This document shows, piece by piece, positions 19,047-26,735 of a stretch of DNA of 64,000 bases. Origin of the DNA: Salipiger thiooxidans (GTDB lineage: Bacteria; Pseudomonadota; Alphaproteobacteria; Rhodobacterales; Rhodobacteraceae); NCBI RefSeq assembly GCF_900102075.1, contig NZ_FNAV01000002.1:372001-436000 (forward strand), written 5' to 3'. Under the pieces are notes generated by a model. The model was not told where the DNA came from and did not search any database. It was given only the letters and a program-made list of their open reading frames with translations. The translations under genes were made by a program, and so were the position numbers. Every line of letters starts with the position of its first letter. Position 1 is the stretch's first letter.

Positions 19047-19170
19047 GGGGGAAGGAAGACCTCGGCGCCACACACTGGGTGGGGGCTGAAACGGCGTGAC
19101 GCCGAGGGAAGCCTTGAACAGCTACCCCAGCTGTATCGCCCGGCAATCGGGCAAGAATGTGATTGGTTGG
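19047..19170. repeat. ~120 bp direct repeat, copy A, with hairpin
   Basis: Shares a near-identical ~70 bp core with copy B at 19263-19390, including the exact shared run CACACTGGGTGGGGGCTGAA. The core is bracketed by CCTCGGCG (19070-19077) and CGCCGAGG (19100-19107), which can form an 8-bp stem around a ~22 nt loop. Similarity fades beyond CAGCTACCC. Confidence 0.75.
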
Positions 19171-19262
19171 AGGTAATCCCGCGGCACCCATGCCCGGCCT
19201 TTGACCTCGTGCGAATACGCCCGCGCGGATGCCGGGAGCGGGTTATCATCTGTCGCGCTTCA

Positions 19263-19390
19263 GGGGGAGAGGGTGTAGACCTCGGCACCGCACACTGGGT
19301 GGGGGCTGAAACGGCACGGCGCCGAGGGAAGCCTAAGCAGCTACCCTTCTCTTATCGCGGACCATTCGGGCGGCAATGGGCTCGGATTGC
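19263..19390. repeat. ~120 bp direct repeat, copy B, with hairpin
   Basis: Second copy of the element, 216 bp downstream in the same orientation. Differences from copy A fall largely at the stem and its inner flank, yet a CCTCGGC/GCCGAGG stem is kept. This fits a structured or recombinogenic element better than a gene. Confidence 0.75.
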
Positions 19391-19728
19391 GGCGCTTTCG
19401 GGGAAATTGCGCGGCCGCCCGGTCCTTGCCGGGAACGGCGCGGTGCGTCCCCAAACAGAAAGGCGGGTCTCTGAACTGAGAGGCGCTTCCTGCCGGGGCT
19501 CTGGCACATCCGCCGTGCCACGGACGACCGAACGCTTTGGCACATCCGCCACGATCAACAAACACGATCACCAAACGAGACACGCTGCTACCGATTGCGC
19601 TCCGCCGGCCGAACCCATTGCCCCCCGCAGGCCGAGTAGAGCCCAACCCGCAGGCTGCCCGACGCTTACGCAGGCGCGTCCAGACAATGGCAACTGCTCC
19701 GCACCGACCGGCATCCGCATCGCTTCAC

Positions 19729-19945
19729 ACGTCTCGGGCCCTTTGGCGGGCACCTTGCTTCGGCTCCTTCAGATAGGACCTGATCTCGAGCCGGTTCCGC
19801 CCGTCATGATGCCGACAGCTCAGATGATCCGAGAGGCGCCTGACAAGATCCCCGCCAAAGCCGTGCTCAGGCAGCTTCCGAGCGCCTGCCACAGTCCACG
19901 GCAGGCCCCGTTCGCGCTGACGGCGCTCCCGGCATCGCCCTCCCG
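19729..19945 (-). pseudogene. Decayed partial copy of the anti-sigma kinase gene
   Basis: The minus strand at 19782-19890 encodes LPEHGFGGDLVRRLSDHL followed by a DGRNRLEIR stretch. This closely matches the C-terminus of the intact kinase at 19956-20420 (LPEGGFGWHLIRRLSDHL, DGRNRLEIR). Nucleotide similarity continues back to about 19945 with a frameshift, while the N-terminal two thirds are missing. It lies immediately behind the intact gene, so it is a partial tandem duplication now degenerate. Confidence 0.75.
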
Positions 19946-19955
19946 ACCGAACCTC

Positions 19956-20420
19956 TCAGTCCTGCGACGCCTCCCCCTCCGCCCGAATACGGATCTCGAG
20001 CCGGTTGCGTCCGTCGTCGTGTCGATAATTCAGGTGATCCGAGAGGCGCCGGATCAGGTGCCAGCCGAAGCCGCCCTCGGGCAGCTCCTGCGTGCCCACG
20101 TCAAGCCGCGGCGGCGCCCCCTCGGGCAGCCGGCGCCCCGGCATCACCCCGCCCCCGTCGCAGATCACCAGCTCGGCGGTCCGGCCACGCGTCACCACGC
20201 TCAGCCGGATCTGGCCGTCCCCCGCGCTGCCATAGGCATGTTCCACGATGTTGTTGAGCGCCTCCGCCAGCACGAGCTCGGCGGTGCCGCGCGCCTCGTC
20301 GTCCCAACCCGCGTCCCGCAGCGCCCGCCGGACCCGGTCGAGCGCCGCGCGAATCTCCTGCGGGCTGCTGCCCAGCGAAAGCTCCAGCGAGTGGCTGCTC
20401 TGAGGCGACGTGTCCGGCAT
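19956..20420 (-). CDS. Anti-sigma-factor-type serine kinase (RsbW/SpoIIAB-like ATPase)
   Basis: 154-residue GHKL-fold ATP-binding protein. The N-box is LAEALNNIVEHAYG, the G1 box CDGGGVMPGRRLP, and the G2 box GGFGWHLIRRLSD. Such kinases bind a sigma factor or another output and phosphorylate a STAS-domain partner. The STAS gene lies 27 bp upstream on the same strand, giving a classic switch pair. No phosphatase or sigma gene is adjacent, so the output must lie elsewhere. Confidence 0.85.
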   Translation of the reverse strand: MPDTSPQSSHSLELSLGSSPQEIRAALDRVRRALRDAGWDDEARGTAELVLAEALNNIVEHAYGSAGDGQIRLSVVTRGRTAELVICDGGGVMPGRRLPEGAPPRLDVGTQELPEGGFGWHLIRRLSDHLNYRHDDGRNRLEIRIRAEGEASQD

Positions 20421-20447
20421 CGGCGCGGGCTCCTCTCGATGCGCGCG

Positions 20448-20786
20448 TCAGCTGCCCCGCCCGTCGCGCGCCGCGTCCACCGTCTCGTGAATGACGAAAA
20501 TCGTGTCCATCCGGGTCAGGCGGAAGACCTTGTCGACCATCGGTCGCAAGGCCGCCAGGTCGAGCCGCTGGCCCTGCCCCATGCCCTTCATCGCGGCGAC
20601 AATGGCCCCGAGCCCGCTGGAATCGATGAACTCCACCGCGCCGAGGTCCAGCACCACGCGGGCGGTCGCGGGCGAGACAGCCTCGCGCACGGCATCCTTG
20701 AACTGGATCGCGACGGCGGCATCGATCCTGCCCTCGTCGACGCGGATGATCTGCGGATCCTCCGTATCGGTCACGGTCAGCTGCAT
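20448..20786 (-). CDS. STAS-domain anti-sigma factor antagonist
   Basis: 112-residue single STAS domain like RsbV/SpoIIAA. The phospho-acceptor region FIDSSGLGAIVA places the switch serine at residue 56 or 57, and DLGAVEF is the preceding strand. First gene of a two-gene unit with the kinase. Unphosphorylated antagonist would sequester the kinase and release its target. Confidence 0.88.
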   Translation of the reverse strand: MQLTVTDTEDPQIIRVDEGRIDAAVAIQFKDAVREAVSPATARVVLDLGAVEFIDSSGLGAIVAAMKGMGQGQRLDLAALRPMVDKVFRLTRMDTIFVIHETVDAARDGRGS

Positions 20787-20880
20787 GTCAGGGGTCCCGG
20801 TTGTCTCAGATCACGGGCAGGCTAGACGGCATTCCTTACCATTCGGTATGCAGGGCCATCGGGTCGAAGGAGGAGACGAC

Positions 20881-22053
20881 ATGTCCGAGGTTGTGATCAC
20901 CGGCGCGGCGCGCACCGCGATGGGCGGATTCCAGGGGGTCTTCGCCGATCTTCCGGCGGCCGAGCTTGGGGGCGCCGCGATCCGCGCCGCCCATGCCGAG
21001 GCCGGCATGCCCTCGGTGGACGAGCTCTGGATGGGCTGCGTGCTGCCCGCGGGCCAGGGCCAGGCGCCGGCCCGTCAGGCGGGCTTCGCGGCCGGGCTCG
21101 GCGAGACAGTGCCGGCGACCACGCTCAACAAGATGTGCGGCTCCGGCATGAAGGCGGTGATGGCGGCGCGCGACCAGATCGCGCTCGGCCAGGCGGTCAC
21201 AGTGATCGCCGGCGGCATGGAAAGCATGACCGGCGCCCCCTACCTGCTGCCCAGGATGCGCGGCGGCGCCCGCATCGGCCATGACAAGGTGATCGACCAC
21301 ATGTTCCTCGACGGGCTCGAGGACGCCTACGACAAGGGCCGCCTCATGGGCACCTTCGCCGAGGAGTGCGCCGAGGCCTTCCAGTTCACCCGCGAAGCCC
21401 AGGACCAGTACGCCATCGCCTCGCTCGACAACGCGCTCGACGCCGAGCGCAGCGGCGCCCTCGCGAACGAGATCACCCCGGTGCACATCCACGCCCGCAC
21501 CGGCGAAGAGATCATCACCCGCGACGAACAGCCCGGCCGCGCGCGACCGCAGAAGATCCCGTCGCTGAAACCCGCCTTCCGCAAGAACGGCACGGTGACC
21601 GCGGCCAATTCCTCGTCGATCTCCGACGGCGCCGCGGCACTGGTCCTCACCACCCTCGACCAAGCCACCGCCACCGGCGCCACGCCGCGCGCCCGCATCC
21701 TCGGCCACGCCAGCCACGCCCAGGCGCCGCACCTTTTCCCCACCGCACCGATCCCCGCCGCGCAGGCCCTGCTCGACCGCATCGGCTGGAAGAAGGGCGA
21801 CGTCGATCTCTGGGAGGTCAACGAGGCCTTCGCCGTGGTCCCCATGGCCTTCATGAAGGAGATGCGCCTGCCCCGCGACGTGGTGAACGTGAACGGCGGC
21901 GCCTGCGCGCTCGGCCACCCGATCGGCGCCAGCGGCGCGCGCATCATCGTGACGCTGCTCAACGCGCTGGAAACCCGGGGCCTCAGGCGCGGCGTCGCCG
22001 CCATCTGCATCGGCGGTGGCGAGGGCACGGCGATTGCCATAGAACGCCTCTGA
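20881..22053 (+). CDS. Acetyl-CoA C-acyltransferase (thiolase)
   Basis: 390-residue thiolase. The nucleophilic cysteine is Cys86 in LNKMCGSGMKAVM. The catalytic His is in GGACALGHPIGASGAR and the second Cys in CIGGGEG near the C-terminus. NEAFA carries the conserved Asn-Glu. It may act in beta-oxidation, acetoacetyl-CoA formation or short-chain ketoacyl cleavage. No fadB or phaB is adjacent, so direction is undecided. The start ATG at 20881 has a strong AAGGAGGAGA ribosome site 4-5 bp upstream. Confidence 0.93.
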   Translation: MSEVVITGAARTAMGGFQGVFADLPAAELGGAAIRAAHAEAGMPSVDELWMGCVLPAGQGQAPARQAGFAAGLGETVPATTLNKMCGSGMKAVMAARDQIALGQAVTVIAGGMESMTGAPYLLPRMRGGARIGHDKVIDHMFLDGLEDAYDKGRLMGTFAEECAEAFQFTREAQDQYAIASLDNALDAERSGALANEITPVHIHARTGEEIITRDEQPGRARPQKIPSLKPAFRKNGTVTAANSSSISDGAAALVLTTLDQATATGATPRARILGHASHAQAPHLFPTAPIPAAQALLDRIGWKKGDVDLWEVNEAFAVVPMAFMKEMRLPRDVVNVNGGACALGHPIGASGARIIVTLLNALETRGLRRGVAAICIGGGEGTAIAIERL

Positions 22054-22090
22054 CCCTTCATCTTGCCAGATAAACTCCGGGGGTGAGGCG
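22054..22090 (-). repeat. Intergenic repeat family, copy 1
   Basis: CCCTTCATCTTGCC-A-GATAAACTCC, followed by a GC-rich palindromic tail. It directly follows the thiolase stop. The same sequence recurs at 56191-56225 and, in opposite orientation and more diverged, at 45539-45572. Confidence 0.6.
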
Positions 22091-22141
22091 CGCATGCGCC
22101 GAGGGGGCAGCGCCCCCTGCCCCGCCGCCACGAGGACCACC

Positions 22142-22594
22142 ATGACCGTCGACTATCCCACGCTCGCCAGGACCGTCGCCGCGCTGACCGAAGGCGAGGA
22201 CGACGCGGTGGCGCTCATGGCCACCCTCGCCTGCGAGATCCATCATTCCGACGACCGCTTCGACTGGACCGGCTTCTACCGGGTGACCGCGCCCGGGCTG
22301 CTCAAGATCGGTCCCTACCAGGGCGGCCACGGCTGCCTCGTCATCCCGTTCTCGCGCGGCGTCTGCGGCGCCTGCGCGCGCAGCGGCGAGACCCAACTCG
22401 TGCCCGACGTCGAGGCATTCCCCGGCCACATCGCCTGCGCCAGCTCGACCCGCTCCGAGCTCGTCCTGCCGGTGCGCGACCGCTCAGGCGCCATCATCGC
22501 CGTGCTCGACATCGACAGCGACCTGCCCGACGCCTTCACCGAGGCCGACGCGACCGCGTTGCAGGATATCCTCGACGCGACCTTCGCACGCTGA
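22142..22594 (+). CDS. msrC: Free methionine-(R)-sulfoxide reductase (GAF domain)
   Basis: 150-residue GAF-domain enzyme that reduces free Met-R-sulfoxide. The redox cysteines sit in the expected places: Cys65 (GGHGCLVIPF), Cys75 (SRGVCG) and Cys99 (FPGHIACAS). The segment DWTGFYRV is also family-typical. Start at 22142 was chosen because the upstream frame is the thiolase-trailing repeat. It is probably cotranscribed with the rluA-type gene 46 bp downstream. Confidence 0.92.
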   Translation: MTVDYPTLARTVAALTEGEDDAVALMATLACEIHHSDDRFDWTGFYRVTAPGLLKIGPYQGGHGCLVIPFSRGVCGACARSGETQLVPDVEAFPGHIACASSTRSELVLPVRDRSGAIIAVLDIDSDLPDAFTEADATALQDILDATFAR

Positions 22595-22640
22595 CCCGGG
22601 CCCCTTGCGGCGCGGCCCGGGCTTTGCCAAAGGGGGCTGC

Positions 22641-23288
22641 ATGAGCGATATCTACGATCCGCCCAAGGGCGACATCCCCATCCTGCACGCCGACACCGAC
22701 CTGCTGGTGGTCGACAAGCCCGCGGGGCTTCTCTCCGTGCCCGGCAAGGGCGAGGCGCTCGCCGACTGCCTGATCACCCGGCTCGAAGCGGCCTTTCCCA
22801 CCGTGCGGCTGGTGCATCGGCTCGACCGCGACACCTCGGGGGTGATGGTCTTCGCGCTCACCGCCCATGCGCAACGCCACCTCGGGATGCAGTTCGAGAC
22901 CCGCAAGACACGCAAGACCTATGTCGCCCGGGTCGCCGGACGGCTCGAGCCGAAGACCGGCACGGTCGATCTGCCGCTGATCGTGGACTGGCCCAACCGG
23001 CCGCTGCAGAAGGTCTGCCACGAGACCGGCAAGCCCGCGCTCACCGACTACAAGGTGACCAAGTCGAACGACACCGAAAGCCGTGTCCGCCTGCACCCGC
23101 TGACCGGCCGCAGCCACCAGCTGCGGGTGCACATGCTGGCCCTCGGCCACCCGATCCTCGGCGACCCGCTCTACGCTCCCGAGACCGCGTCGCAGTACCC
23201 CCGCATGATGCTCCACGCCGAAGAACTGCGCCTGCATCACCCGGAAAGCGGCATTGGTGTGAAGTTCCGCGCCAAGACCCCCTTCTGA
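22641..23288 (+). CDS. rluA: RluA-family pseudouridine synthase
   Basis: 215-residue tRNA/rRNA pseudouridine synthase. The catalytic aspartate is in HRLDRDTSGVMVFAL. VVDKPAGLLSVPGKG and GRSHQLRVHMLALGHPILGDPLYA are RluA-subfamily hallmarks. The length (~215) fits RluA, which modifies 23S U746 and tRNA U32 in E. coli. It is convergent with a broken glycosyltransferase gene whose frame runs 52 bp into its 3' end. Confidence 0.9.
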   Translation: MSDIYDPPKGDIPILHADTDLLVVDKPAGLLSVPGKGEALADCLITRLEAAFPTVRLVHRLDRDTSGVMVFALTAHAQRHLGMQFETRKTRKTYVARVAGRLEPKTGTVDLPLIVDWPNRPLQKVCHETGKPALTDYKVTKSNDTESRVRLHPLTGRSHQLRVHMLALGHPILGDPLYAPETASQYPRMMLHAEELRLHHPESGIGVKFRAKTPF

Positions 23289-24715
23289 CGCGCCTCCCCC
23301 GGCAGCGCCGACCCGAAGCCGTCTGAGCGACCCCGGACGACAGCCCGCCACCCGAGCCTGTCCCCCCATGCCGACAACGCGTCGCGGCGGGGGGGCGCCT
23401 CGCGGTCCCCGACGACCTTCGTCAGCGCCGTGTGGACGGCGTGGGAGACCTCGCCGGTCTGGGCGTTCCAGTAGTGCGACGTGCTCTTGCAGGGCAGCGC
23501 CATGTGCGGGTGGACCTGCCGGTGCAGAAACGCGCGCGGCAGCAGGTGAGTGTCGACAAGCGCGGCCCCGGGGTCCTCGATCAGGTGCAGGGCGGTGGCG
23601 CGGGTGAGCATGCCGGGGCCGGTCTTGGCGTTGTCCCGCCCGAGCATCGCGCGCAGCGACAGGTCGACGGCCCTGGCGATGACGGGATGGCCACGGGGCG
23701 CGCAGAGGAGGTTGTTCTCGATGCTGCCGAGCGTCGGCTCGGGGAACACGACCAGCCCGGCGCCATGCTGCAGCAAGGCCTCCTGGGGGCCGGTCAGCAG
23801 GTCGTCCGCGTCGGCATAGATTCCGCCATCCGCCATCAGCAGGAAGTCGCTCTCCTCGGCGACGTGGCTGGCGAGCTTGAAGGCCCGCACGTGCTCGGTG
23901 CAGTCAGTGTCGCGCAGCCAGCGGAGGGCCGAGCCCCGGTCGAAGAGCGTGTCGTGCCAGCCCGGGACCGCGCGCCAGCTCTCCATGATCGCCCGAATCG
24001 AGTCCGGGACCTCGGTGCGGTTCCAGTACTGGACGATGCGCCGCGGCACGATCGACGCCGCCGCGGGGCGGGCATCCCAGGGTGTACGGTCTGCCAGGCG
24101 TCGATGACCTTCTTCGCGGCGAAGTGGTGCCTGCGCACCAGCTGTGGCGGCGGGGCCTTGCCCGGGCGCCTGCGCCGCTGGTCCTCGTAGAGCCGGAGCT
24201 CCGAGACCAGCGCGCCGCGGTGCACGACCCCGAACTGCGAGGCGAGCTTGCGGGACTGACCGGGCGCGGTCTTGATGGCGATGGTCTCCGCCTAGGCATC
24301 CTCGAGCCGCCCGAGCGCCAGCAGCGCACGCAGCAGGCTCAGGTCGCCGGCGCCGCGCTGCCGGTTGGCGATCTGCGCCCGGATGAGACGGGCCGCCTCG
24401 GCCATCTCGCCGGTCTCCATCGCCAGCAGCTGGCGCAGCCCGTCGATCTCGGCGGGGTTCCGACCGCGGTCCAGCGCGTCGAGCCACTCGCGGGCCTCCC
24501 CGGTCTCGCCGCTGCGGACATAGGCCTGCATCAGCCTCCGCCGCTGGCCCGACACGCCCGCCCTGCGGCCTCGGCGATGCCCTGATCGCCCGGAAGCACG
24601 CCAAGAGCCTCGTCCGCGAGACGGAGACAGGCCCTGGCATCCTTGCGCTTGCGCGCCACCTCCAGCCGACCGAGCCGGGTCTCGCGGTGCAGCGGATCTG
24701 CCGCGTGCAATCGGC
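23237..24715 (-). pseudogene. Broken TPR-glycosyltransferase gene
   Basis: Remains of a fused protein. The C-terminal part (about 23290-24050, one frame) is a DXD-type sugar transferase with RRIVQYWN, AFKLASHVAEESDF and GGIYADADDLL. The usual spacing before GGIYADADD looks shortened. Upstream, coding continues in other frames: LRLYEDQRRRRPGKA and KKVIDAWQTVHPG (break near 24070), an in-frame TAG at 24292-24294, a TPR-like region (GEMAEAARLIRAQIANRQRG), and another shift near 24540. At least two frameshifts and one stop make it non-functional. It ends abruptly near 24715, where an unrelated fragment on the other strand begins. Confidence 0.75.
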
Positions 24716-25134
24716 CTCAGCCGATGCGCGTCCGGCAGGACAGCTTCGCGCCCGGCGAGCCGCATCGCGACCTGCTGCTCATCGCCAGCCACGGGGTGAT
24801 CGTCGATGACCTCGTGATCGACGCCGGGGCGCTGGTCAACGGCACAACCGTTTCCCATGTGCCGAAATCCGAGCTTCCGCCTACCGTCACCTACGACCAC
24901 ATAAAGACCAGCGACCATGACGTGATCCTGGCCGAGGGACCCGAGACCGAAACCTTCGTCGACGACGTGGGCCGCAAGGCATTCGCCAACTACGACGAAT
25001 ACGTCGCGCTCTATGGCCACGAGGAGGTGATTGCCGAGATGCCGACGTCCAGGATCTTTACCCGGCGACTCGTCCCCGCGTCCATTCGCGCAAGGCTGGC
25101 AGCGCGAGGGAACGCCCTCGACCGGGCGGCCTGA
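24715..25134 (+). pseudogene. C-terminal fragment of a Hint-domain protein
   Basis: Encodes RVRQDSFAPGEPHRDLLLIASHGVIVDD, LVNGTTVSHVP, HDVILAEGPETETFVDD and ANYDEYVALYG (shown in pieces). This is the pattern of the Hedgehog/intein-like (Hint_2) C-terminal region of secreted proteins common in Rhodobacterales. The N-terminal domain and most of the Hint fold start are missing, because the frame upstream is unrelated and head-to-head with the broken glycosyltransferase. The tail may still be open but has no plausible start or promoter. Confidence 0.65.
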
Positions 25135-25385
25135 CACCACTCGCGGTTCGGCATGGGGATGGCGGCCGAAAATCGCCCGCCATCTTTCGCGTGGGACCTG
25201 CGGAGGCGGTGGACCGTGCCGCGGTGGGCGAGGTGCTGCGCGACATCGCCAAGGACGACCGGCGCGCGGCGGACGTGATCGTCAATCTGCGGCACACTCC
25301 GCTTCGTCTGCAGCCCGAGGAAGAATGCTTGCATCGAGCTCGCCCTGCCGGCGCCATGAGCGAGGACGCCCACCGACACCACGCA
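25135..25385. other. Unassigned stretch between two gene remnants
   Basis: About 250 bp with a short plus-strand frame reading VGEVLRDIAKDDRRAADVI. I do not recognise it. It is probably another degraded fragment. Confidence 0.4.
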
Positions 25386-25964
25386 GGCGATGAACAACGC
25401 GGGCGGGTACCGCTGGGTCGCCACCGCGCTTAAACACATGGCCTTTGCAGAGCCCGACAATGCCGAGGCGAAGAACCTGCTCGCCGACGCGCTGACCCAG
25501 ATGGGCCACCAGACCAAGATCGGCCCATGGCGGAACTTCCAGCTCTCGGGCGCCAAGGAACTTCGCGACGGCGTCGTCGAGGCCGCCCCCCCCCTGCAAC
25601 CGCCTCGCCCGACATCGTGCGCAACCTGCCGCTGGGGACCTGCCTCGATTATCTCGCGGTGCGCCTGAACCACCGCGAGGCCGCCGGGCAGGAGATCGCG
25701 CTCGACTTCATGATGACTGATGTCGGCGACGCGTTCGAGGCTACGGTGACCAACAGCGTGATGAACGACACGCTGGACGGCCAGGGGCCGAGGCGGACGC
25801 CACTGTGACGCTGGACCGGACCGTGCTCGACGGCATCAACCTCGGCCAGACCACGACGATGGACGCGATCGCAGGCGGCTGCGATACGGTCGACGGCGAC
25901 GCGCAGAAGGTCGAGGACGTCGTGGGCCTACTTGACGGTCTGGCTCAACATCGTGACGCCCTGA
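25386..25964 (+). pseudogene. Broken alkylsulfatase gene (3' part)
   Basis: The C-terminal part of a linear alkylsulfatase (SdsA1-like metallo-beta-lactamase family) is recoverable in pieces from different frames: GGYRWVATALKHMAFAEPDN and MGHQTKIGPWRNFQLSGAKE, then LPLGTCLDYLAVRLNHREAAG and DTLDG, then DATVTLDRTVLDGINLG and VDGDAQKVEDVVGLLDG, and finally WLNIVTP before a stop. Shifts occur at a C9 run (25586-25594), near 25785 and near 25935. The catalytic metallo-beta-lactamase domain is absent. The C-terminal region corresponds to the SCP2-like sterol-carrier fold. Confidence 0.75.
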
Positions 25965-26014
25965 GCGGGGCCCTGCTCCGCACGGAGCGTCGCTTGCCGA
26001 AGAGCAGAGAAAGA

Positions 26015-26036
26015 CGCCTCCCCGGAGGCGGCTTTT
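26015..26036 (+). terminator. Terminator-like hairpin behind the alkylsulfatase remnant
   Basis: CGCCTCC (26015-26021) pairs with GGAGGCG (26024-26030), followed by GCTTTT. The stem is strong, the loop very tight and the T-run short. It presumably ended the former sulfatase transcript. Confidence 0.5.
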
Positions 26037-26269
26037 GCTGTCGGGTGGCCGTCCGATGCCCGCGGGAATGGCGTCTCGCCTCCCGCGGTCGTCAGGTCCT
26101 GTTTTCCGGCGCGGCAGTCACATCGGAGTGGGTACAGAACTTGCCACATGTCCGCCACATTTTCGCCCAAATCATGAATGATAGGTTCATCTCTCGGATC
26201 AGCCGAGGGCTGGCCGGGCTCTGCGGGAACCGCCGCAAAGCCACTTTCGACTTGGTAGGGGTATCGGAC

Positions 26270-26401
26270 ATGTATGCTGGAGCCATTGCAGTCATCGTCG
26301 CTCTCGGCTGTGTCGCGGAATTGTTTGAAGTCCGCGCTGAAAAGCGTCGTTCGGAAGCCGCGAAATCCAAGCGCGAAGATTTTCCCGGTCTGAGAGACTG
26401 A
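26270..26401 (+). CDS. Possible 43-residue membrane peptide
   Basis: ATG at 26270 gives MYAGAIAVIVALGCVAELFE then a basic tail ending GLRD. One hydrophobic helix with a charged C-terminus would fit a small membrane protein. There is no clear ribosome site and no recognised family. It may be chance. Confidence 0.25.
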   Translation: MYAGAIAVIVALGCVAELFEVRAEKRRSEAAKSKREDFPGLRD

Positions 26402-26698
26402 CGAGATCCTTCCCGGGTCGCCCTCTGCCGACCCGGACGAAGCTACCTTGGTCTGTTTGGCCGGTTGTTCCCAATCATAGCCCAGAAGACCCGATCCGCT
26501 CCGGCCTTGCAGAGCGTGACGCGGGGCAACGCATCTTCAGGCAGCTCTCACCGAGACTGAACCCAACGTTCTCCACGGCGAGAGCCCGAGCGCCAGGGCC
26601 CACCCACGCCTGACCGAACACGTGCACGATGCGGTGTTCGCGCGGCGCTTGGCGCCGATCGTCACGCGACACTCCCCCTAAAAGCCCCCTAAAGGAAA

Positions 26699-26720
26699 GA
26701 GGCGGCCCGTTGGCCGCCTC
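26699..26720 (-). terminator. Terminator hairpin of the aldehyde dehydrogenase gene
   Basis: GAGGCGGCC (26699-26707) pairs with GGCCGCCTC (26712-26720). In the minus-strand transcript it follows the stop by 15 bp and is followed by TTTCCTTT. Confidence 0.8.
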
Positions 26721-26735
26721 CCCTGTCGTCCGGTC

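Larger units (their letters stand above)
18544..19728. other. Long intergenic stretch without a convincing gene
   Basis: About 1.2 kb between gshA and the decayed anti-sigma gene copy. Open frames exist on both strands but have skewed composition and no recognisable domain. It contains two copies of a ~120 bp repeat, listed separately. The minus-strand frame near 18644-18790 ends with a plausible helical segment (ARPSPDELARRRQEMHAYF), which may be the remnant of a lost gene. Confidence 0.6.
25965..26735. other. Mostly non-coding stretch
   Basis: About 770 bp between the alkylsulfatase remnant and the aldehyde dehydrogenase. It holds a hairpin terminator behind the remnant, one possible tiny membrane ORF (26270-26401) and the dehydrogenase terminator. 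I see no further gene. Confidence 0.55.

Noticed and set aside
19047-19170. Possible cobalamin-type riboswitch suggested by CACTGGGT and GGGAAGCC
   Set aside because: The ordered B12-box elements are missing and no B12-related gene follows on either strand.
18577-19288. Overlapping minus-strand frames behind gshA
   Set aside because: They run through the repeat element, differ in frame from each other and show no domain. Only a short helical end near 18650-18760 looks protein-like.
19047-19390. Possible CRISPR array from the direct repeats
   Set aside because: Only two long (~120 bp) copies, one 92 bp gap, no third unit and no cas genes.
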